NCBI RefSeq assembly: GCF_002776525.5
Contig: NC_045441.1
Coordinates: 129,372,218 to 129,436,217, forward strand
Direction of reading: 5' to 3'
Origin: Piliocolobus tephrosceles
Lineage: Eukaryota; Chordata; Mammalia; Primates; Cercopithecidae
Length of the DNA stretch: 64,000 bases
The position numbers and the translations under genes were made by a program. Below, in pieces: positions 10,131 to 19,196 of this stretch. The notes beneath the pieces were generated by a model, which was not told the DNA's origin, ran no database searches, and saw only the letters and a list, made by a program, of their open reading frames with translations. The first letter of the stretch is position 1, and every line of letters starts with the position of its first letter.

Positions 10131-10332
10131 TTTTTACTTTTATTGCTTTAATATGCCTAGTAGGACATGTAATTACATATTTGGCTTGTGGAGGCTGGGA
10201 ACATTCTTGATCTGGATAACAGAGGTATATGTTTGTGTGTGTGTTGTTGAAATTCATCAAACTGTGTCCTTAAGTTCTGTGTACTTTACTGCTGTATGTA
10301 AGTAAAAGTTAGTTTAAATATTAAACAGTACA

Positions 10333-10626
10333 GGCCAGGTGTGGTGGGATCACACCTGTAATCCCAGCACTTTGGGAGGCCAAGGCGGGTGGATCACTTT
10401 AGGTCAGGAGTTTGAGACCAGCCTGGCCAACATGGTGAAACCCCCTCTCTACTAAAAATACAAAAATTAGCTGGGCATGGTGGCAGGTGCCTGTAGTCCC
10501 AGCTACTTGGGAGGCTGAGGCAGTACAACCGTTTAAACCAGGGAGGCAGAGGTTGCAGTGAGCCGAGATGGCACCATTGCACATCAGCCTGGCGACAGAG
10601 TGAGACTCTGTCTAAAAAAAAAAAAT
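10333..10626 (+). mobile_element. AluS
   Basis: Full-length dimeric Alu. The flanks ATTAAACAGTA (5') and ATTAAACAATA (3') form a slightly diverged target duplication. Confidence 0.9.
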
Positions 10627-10639
10627 TAAACAATAAAGA

Positions 10640-10930
10640 AACAATGGCTTCCTGGTGCGTTTAGAGTAAAATCTAAGCTCTCATTGGCCACCAAGACTCT
10701 GCCCACTCCTTCACCTCATCCTGTCCCATCTTCCCTATGGCTCACTGGCCTCCCTGCTCTTCAAATCCGCCCTGTTCACATCTACTTTGGGGCATTGGCA
10801 TTTGCCTTTTTGTCTACTTAGAAGGTTTTTCTTCCAGATTTTCTTTACATGGCTAGTTATTTGTCATCATTCAGATCTCAACTCAAGTACGGCCTCCTTC
10901 TTCCTTGACCACCTCTGTCAGGTAAGATGC
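10640..10930 (+). repeat. L2 LINE fragment
   Basis: Plus-strand wording typical of L2 3' regions, such as 'ACTCTGCCCACTCCTTCACC', 'CAGATCTCAACTCAAGTACG' and 'CTTCTTCCTTGACCACCTC'. No coding capacity. Confidence 0.6.
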
Positions 10931-10954
10931 TTTTGGTCAAAAGAACAAGAGACC

Positions 10955-11242
10955 CGACTGGGTGAGTTGACTCATTCCTGTAATCCCAGCACTTTGGGAG
11001 ACCAAGGCAGGTGGATCACCTGAGGTCAGGAGTTTGAGACCAGCCTAGCCAACATGGTGAAACCCCGTCTCTACTAAAAATACAAAATTAGATGGGTGTG
11101 GTGGCACACGCCTGTAATCTCAGCTACTCAGGAGGCTGAGGCAGGAGAATTGCTTGAACCCAGGAGGTGGAGGCTGCCGTGAGCCAAGATCACACCATTG
11201 CACTCCAGCGTGGGCAAAAAGAGCAAAACTCCGTCTCAAAAC
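10955..11242 (+). mobile_element. AluS
   Basis: Full-length Alu. AACAAGAGACCC precedes it and AACAAGAAACCCC follows it, a 12-bp target duplication with one difference. Confidence 0.88.
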
Positions 11243-11255
11243 AAACAAGAAACCC

Positions 11256-11712
11256 CAGCTGGTGTAAACACAGAATGGAATTTATTGGCTTGGGAACTAA
11301 AAAGTCCAAAAGAAAATCAGGCTCCAGCTAGGGTACGGTGGGGACCTGGATCCTTTTTCTGTGATTCTCTGGGCACTCCCCTGTGTGGGTCACTGAATCC
11401 TCAGGCTGACCTCCCAGCCATGAGGAAAATGGCTGCAGCAACCCCTGGCCTCACATGCACATCCCACCCCATCCAGAAAGAGAGTTTCTTGCCTCCCATG
11501 CTCAAAGAAAAACACTGGATTTCACCTAACTAGTCATTTAGCCTAGAGGAATCTCACATGCTCACTGGTGCATTCCTGAAACGTGCTGGTGAGCAGCACC
11601 CAGTCACTGCTAAAAGATCCCTGATTAGGCTTAAGCAGCTAAGGCTCCATCCTACACAAATCTCAAGGCTGCCATATATTCGGGAGAAGTGGGTGGGTTC
11701 TGTGAAGTTCAT
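11256..11712. other. Single-copy stretch, nothing recognised
   Basis: Noncoding-looking DNA between an Alu and the minisatellite. A 111-codon frame begins inside the Alu tail and runs into it, which argues against a gene. Confidence 0.4.
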
Positions 11713-11855
11713 AACCAGCAGTGTCTGCTAGATAATCCAACCAGTTGACAACCTGCAGTATCTGCTAGATAATCCAGCCGGTTGACAACCAGCAGTGTCT
11801 GCTAGATAGTCCAACCAGTTGACAACCTGCAGTGTCTGCTAGATAACCCTACCAT
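11713..11855 (+). repeat. 37-bp minisatellite, about four units
   Basis: Units start at 11713, 11750, 11787 and 11824. Units 1 and 3 begin AACCAGCAG, while 2 and 4 begin AACCTGCAG, so the array looks like a 74-bp dimer repeated twice. Each unit holds 'TCTGCTAGATA' and 'CCAGTTGAC'-like blocks. The last unit decays after GATAACCC. Confidence 0.95.
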
Positions 11856-11874
11856 TGCAAGTCACTACCTAGAC

Positions 11875-12067
11875 CAGGGCTCAGCAAAGTTTTTCTGTAA
11901 AGGACTAAATAGTAGATAATTAGGGTTCGTGAGCCTCCTATGGGTTCTTTTGTTGGATTTGTTTAACAACCCTTTAAAAATATAAAAACTATTCTTAACT
12001 CATGGGGCTTACAAAAACAGGCCAAGGGCTAGATTTGGCCCAAAGATAATAGTTTGCCAACCACTCA
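11875..12067 (+). mobile_element. hAT-Charlie type element
   Basis: The left end CAGGGCTCAGCAAAGTTTTT and the right end AATAGTTTGCCAACCACTC are inverted partners, matching the common family that starts CAGGGGTCGGCAAACT. The inner part 'TCTGTAAAGGACTAAATAGT' and 'GGGCTAGATTTGGCCC' also fit. It is noncoding and decayed. Confidence 0.7.
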
Positions 12068-12201
12068 TCTGGATCATTATGATACATGTGATGTCTACAT
12101 TGACCTTGTTAACTTGTTTCCCCTGACTATAATCAAAGCTCTTTGAGAGTAGGAACCAAGTTCGTCTTATCCACTACTGTCTTCTCCACACCTAAAACAG
12201 C

Positions 12202-12455
12202 GTTGGCACTTTGGGAGGCCTAGGCAGGAGAGTCACTTGAGCTCAGGAGTTCGAGACCAGCCTGGGCAACATAGCAAGACCTCATCTCTACTAAAAATAT
12301 AAAAAGTTAGTCAGATGTGGTGGTGTGTGTCTGCAGTCCAAGCTACTCAGAAGGCTGAGGTGGGAGGATCACTTGATTCTATGAGATTGAGGCTGCAGTG
12401 AGCCGTGATCATGCCACTGCACTCCAACCTGGATGACAGAGCAAGATCCTGTCTC
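12202..12455 (+). mobile_element. 5'-truncated Alu
   Basis: Begins inside the left arm at 'TTGGCACTTTGGGAGGCC' and ends 'GATCCTGTCTCAA', where the ARF3 retrocopy's target duplication starts. The Alu tail served as the landing site of the retrocopy. Confidence 0.88.
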
Positions 12456-13541
12456 AAGAAAAATAGAGCACAGCTCCAGTCGCCCTTGCGGCTTCCGGTG
12501 GAGGGAAGGAAGGAGGGAGCTGGGGAGCGGGCCAGGGCAGCAGCCGGGCTGAAGTTGGCTTGGGGAGCCGGAGGGAGCAGAGCGGAACCTGCAGGGCAGA
12601 GGCGGCGGCCGCAGCGGCGCAGCTGATAGCAGGAACAGGATCAGGTTTTCCATACCAGGGACCAGGCCAAAACCAGACTGCCACTGCCCCCTACTTGGGC
12701 CCCACTGTCCCCAGAAAGCAGTTGCTGTGATCATGGGCAATATCTTTGGAAACCTTCTCAAGAGCCTGATTGGGAAGAGGGAAATGCGTATCCTGATGGT
12801 GGGCCTGGATGCCACAGGGAAGACCACCATCCTATACAAGCTGAAACTGGGGGAGATTGTCACCACCATCCCTACCATTGGATTCAATGTGGAGACAGTG
12901 GAGTATAAGAACATCAGCTTCACAGTGTGGGATGTGGGTGGCCAGGACAAGATTCGGCCCCTCTGGAGACACTACTTCCAGAACACCCAAGGCTTGATAT
13001 TTGTGGTCGACAGCAATGATCGGGAGCGAGTAAATGAGGCCCGGGGAGAGCTGATGAGAATGCTGGTGGAGGACAAGCTCCGGGATGCTGTACTCCTTGT
13101 CTTTGCAAACAAACAGGATCTGCCTAATGCTATGAATGCTGCTGAGATCACAGACAAGCTGGGCCTGCATTCCCTTCATCACCGTAACTGGTACATTCAG
13201 GCCACCTGTGCCACCAGTGGGGACGGGCTATACGAAGGCCTGGACTGGCTGGCCAATCAGCTCAAAAACAAGAAGTGAGAGCCAGACACCCCACCCTAAC
13301 CAAGCACCCCACCCACCCCTGACATACCTGCTGTCACCCTGCCCCAGTCCTACCCCTTCCTCTCCATTGCAAGTGTGGCCAGGGCCCTGGGTATCATGTC
13401 TGCATGCCCAGCAAGAGCCTTGCCTCCCCTGCTTCCCCTCCTTTTTCCTGTCCACCTATATGACCAATCCCTAATTGCTGTCCTGATGATGAGTCATTCC
13501 AATTTACTGGATTTTAAACAAAAAGAAAAAAGAAAAATAGA
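12456..13541 (+). pseudogene. ARF3: ARF3 processed retrocopy (whole insertion)
   Basis: This is an L1-mediated cDNA insertion. AAGAAAAATAGA lies on both sides (12456-12467 and 13530-13541), an exact 12-bp target duplication. The inserted sequence has a GC-rich spliced 5' UTR (12468-12732), an intronless ARF3 coding region (12733-13278), about 250 bp of 3' UTR and an A-rich end near 13517-13535. No AATAAA is visible just before the tail, so the source mRNA probably used a variant polyadenylation signal; ARF3 is known to make short and long 3' UTR forms. It sits in the tail of a truncated Alu. Because the frame is open it may be a retrogene, and expression is unknown. Confidence 0.9.
12733..13278 (+). 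CDS. ARF3: ARF3-like small GTPase, intact intronless frame
   Basis: The frame encodes 181 residues, the exact ARF length. ARF GTPases cycle between GDP and GTP at Golgi membranes to recruit coat proteins. Visible motifs are Gly2 (myristoylation site), P-loop GLDATGKT at 24-31, switch I Thr48, DVGGQ at 67-71, NKQD at 126-129 and CAT at 159-161. The start GNIFGNLLKSLIGK and the end LANQLKNKK identify ARF3 rather than ARF1. Against ARF3 as I remember it there are six changes: K16R, A28T (in the P-loop), E105G, A112V, E115K and R149H, with no stop or frameshift. ATG at 12733 is chosen because it keeps Gly2; the GTG two codons upstream is not a start. Four changes fit CpG decay, so neutral drift is plausible despite the open frame. 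Whether it is transcribed cannot be seen. Confidence 0.85.
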   Translation: MGNIFGNLLKSLIGKREMRILMVGLDATGKTTILYKLKLGEIVTTIPTIGFNVETVEYKNISFTVWDVGGQDKIRPLWRHYFQNTQGLIFVVDSNDRERVNEARGELMRMLVEDKLRDAVLLVFANKQDLPNAMNAAEITDKLGLHSLHHRNWYIQATCATSGDGLYEGLDWLANQLKNKK

Positions 13542-13551
13542 AACAAAAATA

Positions 13552-13608
13552 CAGTGCCAGGCGCATGGTAGATGCCCAATAAATATTCACTGGATGAATG
13601 ACTATGAA
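13552..13608 (+). repeat. MIR 3' fragment
   Basis: 'CAGTGCCAGGCGCATGGTAG' followed by 'CAATAAATATTCACTGGATG' is the LINE2-like 3' end of MIR. It lies immediately downstream of the ARF3 retrocopy. Confidence 0.75.
13578..13583 (+). terminator. AATAAA polyadenylation signal supplied by MIR
   Basis: A canonical hexamer 37 bp after the retrocopy's downstream target duplication. Any transcript of the retrocopy could end here. This is an inference; no transcript evidence is available. Confidence 0.4.
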
Positions 13609-15029
13609 AACTTCATCCAGAGCATATCAGGACCCAGTGCCTAGCTCTGACCTGGGTTTCTCTGTCCTGTCTGTCTGTGGGACACAGCTGCCCCCATAGT
13701 GACCAATGCAGGAACAGACAGGGCTGCTGCCGGTCCACACGGTGCCTTTGTGCAAATCAGAAAAAAGGTCACTACTGCTGGCTGCTGTAGCCCAGCACCC
13801 AGGAGCACATTGAGTGGGTGAGGGCTGAATTTTAGCCCCTGCCTTCCCTCTTCGAGGGTGTTTTTGGGTGGGATACCTGCCCAGTTGCGTGTGCCGGCTC
13901 TGGGATAAGAGTGCAGAGCTGGAGTTCTAAGACCTCACCTGCTTTTATTGTTCCCATGCCTCTCTGAAAAATGTTTCTGATAGCACTCTGCCTACAGCTT
14001 TTACCCTTTTCTCTCACCAACTCCCAATCCCTTCTCTTTCCAGTTCTTTTCAACACAATGACTGTGATTTGCATATATTGAACTGAAATTCTCATTTTGT
14101 GCTTGGAAGTTCATCCAAGCAGAGTAGAATGTGGCATAAGGGAGACCAGCCTGGGCAACATAGCAAGACCTCATCTCTACTAAAAATATACAAAATTAGT
14201 CAGATGGAGAGGGATTGTGGTTGGAGAGGGATTTCTGTCCTGTGTGCTTACTACACGTGAAGAAAGACCATAGGAAACTCAAAAAAGAAGCAACCAAACC
14301 ATCAAAGAAATAGTGAAGTTGCTGTAAAAACGCAGTCATGTGTTAAGGGTTCTTCATTTGGAAAGATAAAGGCTAAGACGGAGGAACATCTGTTTAATCA
14401 TGGATGTTATGGTTAGGGTGGTCTTGAACTCATTCACCAAATCCTTAAAGAGAACCAGGGAGGGGGTGCTCTGCTTCAAGCTTGAGAGTTACGTTTAGGA
14501 ATAATCAAAGAAAATGTTCCTTCACTTGGTGGGCGGTAGGATCATGGAACTCATTATCCCAAGCGGGAGTCAAGCTGGAAATAAAAAGGCTTGCGGCACT
14601 TAGCTGTCGACAGACCCCTAATGACTTATGAAGAGGAACGAGGAGGCCTTGGGATAGGGCAATGTTCTTTGAAGTTGCTGATAAGGAGCATGACTGGTTG
14701 TCCATAGGGCGTCCCTGCATGCCCTTCTCAGAGACAGTTTTGAGCTGAGCAAGATGAGGAGCCAAGGCGGCACCCACAACCCCTGGCAATCTGGAAGTTT
14801 GCCTTATTAATGGGGGATGGGGTGAGGGCCTCGTACAGGAATGATTGACTTTCCCAACTCAGTTTTCCTTAGGCCAGCTCCGTCTATTGCTGGGAATTCG
14901 AGGGTCATCAAAACAAGGAAATGATGTTTGTGGATGTTTTACCTAAATGTCTACACTATGCATGGGGACCTCGCCTGTTGTCACTATGAGAGCTGACATT
15001 TAGTGATTATGTACTACATGCTGCTATAT
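13609..15029. other. Single-copy stretch downstream of the retrocopy
   Basis: No gene recognised. The only repeat piece is a short Alu fragment at 14140-14206. A 94-codon minus frame at 14505-14789 has no recognisable domain. Confidence 0.5.
14140..14206 (+). repeat. Internal Alu fragment without ends or tail
   Basis: Sixty-odd bases matching the centre of the Alu at 12202-12455 (12252-12318), sharing its private 'GTCAGATG' and 'CAAGACCTCATCTC' text. It lacks Alu 5' and 3' ends, an A-tail and a target duplication. Confidence 0.8.
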
Positions 15030-15150
15030 GCGCTTATTTAATGTTTATAGCAATGCCATAAGGTAGGTGCTATTATTTCATCATCCTGTTTCACAAATGG
15101 GGAAACTGAGGCACAGAGAAGTAGCTCTTTCAAAGTCTAACAGGCAATAA
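15030..15150 (-). repeat. MIR SINE
   Basis: Reverse MIR: 'GGTAGGTGCTATTATTTCAT', 'ATGGGGAAACTGAGGCACAG', 'AGAAGTAGCTCTTTCAAAGT'. Confidence 0.75.
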
Positions 15151-15547
15151 ATGATACAGGATTCAAACGAAGGATGGAAGCCTCTGGAGTACATAGTGGA
15201 CTATTTCTCCATTAGAGTGGGGTCATGGCCACTCCTATGGCACTACCAGAGAGGACACAACTCCCCTCCAGCCATGTGGTACCAGGAAGGAGTGCAGGCC
15301 CATTGTGGCCATATCCACTTTTTCAAGAAAAGTCATAAGGATCAACACTGGGTGGATACAACAAATGTAGCTAAATGCAGACTGAGGTCACCCAGCTCTG
15401 ATCGTTGCGGTACCCACACCACCCTACAGCGACACATCTATGGGCAGGGTGCTGTTGTCCATGTCCATGGAAAACATGAGTTACCAGGGGTGGGCTCAGA
15501 GCAGCAGGGAGCCTGGCTGGACACACACGGTGAAAAGGCTGCTGGGC

Positions 15548-15639
15548 TGGGGTACCTGCGTCTAGAAGTTGGTCTCCTGCCTTTCAGCGGTGCTTAGTGA
15601 TCTCTCTAGGCCTCTGGCCAGTCCAGGATTCTATGAATG
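15548..15639 (+). repeat. Local duplication, copy 1
   Basis: Ninety-two bases that reappear at 17287-17378 with six substitutions by eye. It matches no repeat family I know. It contains a pyrimidine-rich tract followed by TTTCAG, a possible splice acceptor, preserved in both copies. Confidence 0.9.
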
Positions 15640-16639
15640 TCATTGCAGAGAGCAATAGCAAAGGCTCTAAGGCATAGAGAGATGTTTGATGTCTGCGAAG
15701 ATGGGCTCTGTGGCATATAACCGGATTGTCCCAGTTGGCACATAAGCCACACAAAATGTGCAGAACCCGAGGCTACACCTTCGATGTCGTGTGTGCTGAG
15801 AAAACTGGCAGTGCACGGGGCCTGTCACATCCCGGGGAGGCTCCATTCAGGTTGGGCGCTGCACCTCAACCACACAGGGAGTGCTGGGGGCTTTTCCTAG
15901 TTTGCACAAAGGTGCCGTCTGTGAGCTAAGCTGCACATCGTGGATGTGTGTCCACCGGAGGAGGGACCTTTTCCAACTCACATCAAGTTTCCTTGCGTCC
16001 CCGGGGGCCCTGAAGCAGTTTGGGGTGCTGCTGACCTTCCCCACACCCACACTGCTTTCTAGTTATATCTTCCCATCTTTTCTACTGTTGAGAGTGGGGT
16101 GGGATTTAGGGGACCCAGGAATGCCGGAATTCTGTCCTGGCTCTTCCACCCCTTCCTTCCTGTGGGGTTCCTGGGGATTGGCACACACAGAGGATAAAGG
16201 CAAATGGCACAGAGCCTGACACTCCACTCCGGGCAGGGCTCTGGGCTGCATGGCACAGCTGAGGCTCGGAACTCCAGGATCCAGAGGTTCTCCCTTCCCT
16301 GGCCATGCTTGGGCCCAACCTGCCAGCACTCATGTGGGGAGGATGAGGGAGGCCAGAAGGACAGGCTCTGAGAGGACCTTGATTCGGCGTCCTTGTTCTG
16401 TCCCCAGAGCTGGAGGAGCCAGTGAGAAGAGCAAGATCTACCAACCCCCTGAGAGCAGGATATAGGAGGGAAGGCCACACCTTGGCACAGACCTTATCAC
16501 ACAGGGTCCCTGCCACCTTATACAGGTGGCTGAAGCAGAGTCCCGGATCCTGGCCAAAGCGATTGGCAGCAGCTCCCTAGAGGGAAGCCAGCCGAGGGGT
16601 GGGTTCTTGTCCCTTACGGGAACATGGTCTCATTCAATC

Positions 16640-16765
16640 TTCACAGCCTCCCTATTTACAGATTGGGAAACCGAACTGCGTGCTAAACGAGGATGAGGAA
16701 TTGGGTCAAGGTCATGCAGCTACTAAGCAGAGCTGGGCTTTGGTGCTGTGGCCGACTTTGCAGCC
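16640..16765 (-). repeat. MIR SINE
   Basis: Reverse MIR with 'CTATTTACAGATTGGGAAAC', 'GTCATGCAGCTACTAAGCAG' and 'AGCTGGGCTTTGGTGC'. Confidence 0.65.
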
Positions 16766-17286
16766 TCTGCCCAGGTTCCTCTTCGGGATGCGACTGCTGA
16801 CAGTTCATCGCCAGTCTCTCTCCAGGAGTAGCCCTGCCCAAAGGGGGCTGCCTGGCCCAGGGGTGGCTCCCTCCTTGCGGGGCAGCCTGAACTCAACTCA
16901 GCCGTGTAGGGGTGAGATATGGGGAGTGGGGTGCAAAAACCCAGCCCCTTGCCTCCACTCAGGACAACTCTGAAGGGCTTTGTAACTCGTCATGGGATGG
17001 AGGGCCAGGCTTTGGTGGCAAGTGCATCACATTTCACCTTCTCCCTTGGCCCAGCCCTGCTTTCCTCTTACAGCTGCTGTGCTGAGCACATGCCCAGATC
17101 AGCCTCTGCGGGCATCTTGCCTATGCCATCTGCACTTCCCGGCCTTAGGAAGTGCTGCCTCACCTCCTTCCTAGGACCCAGGACAAATAAACCAAAGATC
17201 CAAAAAGTAGAGGGTGAGGCAGCCCAGCGGTTTACAACAGCAGGAAGTCACTGCCACCCCTAGGCTGGAGGGACAGAAGGAGGGGG

Positions 17287-17378
17287 TGGGGTGCCTGCGT
17301 CTAGAAGTTGGTCTTCAGCCTTTCAGCGGTGCTTAGTGATCTCTCTAGGCCCCTGGCCGGTCCAGGATTCTGTGAATG
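17287..17378 (+). repeat. Local duplication, copy 2
   Basis: Second copy of the segment at 15548-15639, same orientation, start-to-start distance 1739 bp. Flanks on both sides are unrelated, so only this short block was copied. Confidence 0.9.
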
Positions 17379-17642
17379 GGGACAGAAGAAGGGGTCGGGC
17401 TTCCCTGCTCCCAGGGATCACCCATCAAAACCAGGGCCATAGTGGGTCTGTCAAGGGGGGATATGCAGCCCTTGACGGAAACACTCCTGAAGTTGGGGGC
17501 CCAGAGTGACACCCCGGCTTCTCCCTTTCTGCTTGACTTTCCTGATGATAGACTACCTAACAACACAAGGTGTTCATACCAAGGTTTTAATATGCACATA
17601 TTTGGGTGATATTAAAGATTTCGTCAGCTTGGGGTCCATATA

Positions 17643-17930
17643 ATTTTTTTTTTTTTTGAGACGGAGTCTCACTGTGTTGCCCGGGCTGGAGTACAATGGC
17701 ATGATCTTCGGCTCACTGCAACCTCTGCCTCCCGGGTTCAAGCAATTTTTCTGTCTCAGCCTCCCAAGTAGCTGGGATTACAGGCACCCGCCACCACGCC
17801 CAGCTGATTTTTGTATTTTTAGTAGAGATGGGGTTTCACCACGTTGGCCAGGCTGGTCTTGAACACCTGACTTCAGGTGATCCACCTGCCTCGGCCTCCT
17901 AAAATGCTGGGATTACAGGCCTGAGCCACT
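17643..17930 (-). mobile_element. AluS
   Basis: Full-length reverse Alu. Its 5' end is slightly short ('CTGAGCCACTGC'), and ATAATTTTTT borders both sides. Confidence 0.88.
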
Positions 17931-17933
17931 GCA

Positions 17934-18279
17934 ATAATTTTTTCTTTTGAAAGAGAAACACTGCTGTAGGATGATATGCCAGAGGTGCGTGGCAAAGTAC
18001 CTCCCACTCCAGTCCAGCTACCACAGCCTTAAGGTCCAATTCCTTAAGTTTCGATTCCTTTGATCCTTCGGGATATGGGGGTGGGGAGCTGAAAACAGCC
18101 CTTAGGGCCAGAGGATGCTGGAGCACAGGAAGAGGTCCTAGAAGTTTCCTTGTCCACACTCCTTACTTTACTGAGGGGAAATCCCAGACACAGAGAGCTC
18201 CAAGGTTGGACAACCCCTTTTATGGAGAGTGAGCTGTGGCGTTTTGGGGAACCATCACTACTGAGGAATGGAGTCACCG
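17934..18279. other. Single-copy stretch, nothing recognised
   Basis: No repeat or exon recognised between two Alus. Contains GGGGTGGGGAGCTG near 18079. Confidence 0.4.
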
Positions 18280-18290
18280 CAGGGCTTTTA

Positions 18291-18603
18291 TTTTTATTTT
18301 ATTTATTTGTTTATTTATTTATTTTGAGACAGAGTTTCCCTCTTGTTGCCCAGGCTGGAGTGCAATGGCGTGATCTCGGCTCACTGCAGCCTCCACCTCC
18401 TGGGTTCAAGCGATGCTCCTGCCTCAGCCTCCCAAGTAGCTGGAATTACAGGCCACCATGCCCAGCTAATTTTGTATTTTTAGTAGAGACAGGGTTTCAC
18501 CATGTTGGTCGGTCTGGTCTCGAACTCCCGACTTCAGGTGATCCGCCCACCTTGGCCTCCCAAAGTGCTGGGATTACAGGCATGAGCCACCGCACCCAGC
18601 CAA
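18291..18603 (-). mobile_element. AluS with TTTA-rich tail
   Basis: Full-length reverse Alu. GCAGGGCTTTT is found before the tail (about 18280) and after the element (about 18606), a clear target duplication. Confidence 0.9.
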
Positions 18604-18639
18604 CTGCAGGGCTTTTGGATCTCAGCCTAGATGAGGGCT

Positions 18640-18825
18640 TGTATGTGCACGTGTGTGTGTGTTTGGTATGTGTATGTGCATGTACATGGTACGAGTGTAC
18701 ATGCATGTGTGTGACACGTGTGCATGGTGTATGGTATGTGTGTGCCTGTGGGTGCACATGCATGTACATGTATAGTGTGCATGCATGTGTGTGCATGTAC
18801 ATATGTGTGTGCATGTGTGCAGTCT
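18640..18825 (+). repeat. (TG)n-type alternating purine-pyrimidine tract
   Basis: About 185 bp dominated by TGTG, TGCATG and GTACATG blocks, with almost strict alternation of purine and pyrimidine. Such DNA can adopt the Z form. Long cysteine/valine and histidine/threonine frames on the two strands are artefacts of it. Confidence 0.92.
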
Positions 18826-18857
18826 CCACCTTGGAAGTTCACATCTTTTGAATTTCT

Positions 18858-19165
18858 TTTTTTTTTTTTTTTTTGAGAGGGTCTCACTCTGTCACGCAGG
18901 CTGGGCTGGATTGCAGTGGTGTGATCTCGACTCACTGCAATCTCCACCTTCTGGATTCAAGCGATTCTCCTGCCTCAGCCTCTCAAGTAGCTGGGATTAC
19001 AAGTACCTGCCACCACACTGGGCTAATTTTTTATATTTTTAGTAGAGATGGGGTTTCTCCATGTTGGCCAGGGCTCATCTCGAACTCCTGACCTCAAGTG
19101 ATCTGCCTACCTTAGCCTCCCAAAGTGCTGGGATTACAGACTGAGACACCAGCCCCAACTTTTGA
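18858..19165 (-). mobile_element. AluS with duplicated end
   Basis: Reverse Alu. CATCTTTTGAATTTC lies on both sides (about 18843 and 19182). The junction at 19142-19196 contains a near-tandem repeat of about 27 bp carrying the Alu 5' end plus part of the target duplication. Confidence 0.85.
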
Positions 19166-19196
19166 ATTGAGACACCGGCCCCATCTTTTGAATTTC

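Larger units (their letters stand above)
15151..17640. other. Single-copy block, no gene recognised
   Basis: GC-moderate DNA with several overlapping open frames on both strands (148 codons at 15151-15597; 139, 136 and 124 codons around 16059-16973). None shows a known domain or a convincing exon pair. Its notable feature is a 92-bp local duplication at 15548 and 17287. Part of it could hold exons of an anonymous transcript. Confidence 0.45.

Noticed and set aside
11713..11855. Regular repeats as a possible CRISPR-like array
   Set aside because: Units are contiguous without unique spacers and the genome is a primate; it is a minisatellite.
12369..12950. 193-codon minus-strand frame across the ARF3 leader
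   Set aside because: It is a shadow of the ARF3 retrocopy and the upstream Alu.
18150..18851. 233-codon plus-strand frame
   Set aside because: It reads through a reverse Alu and the TG tract, both noncoding repeats.
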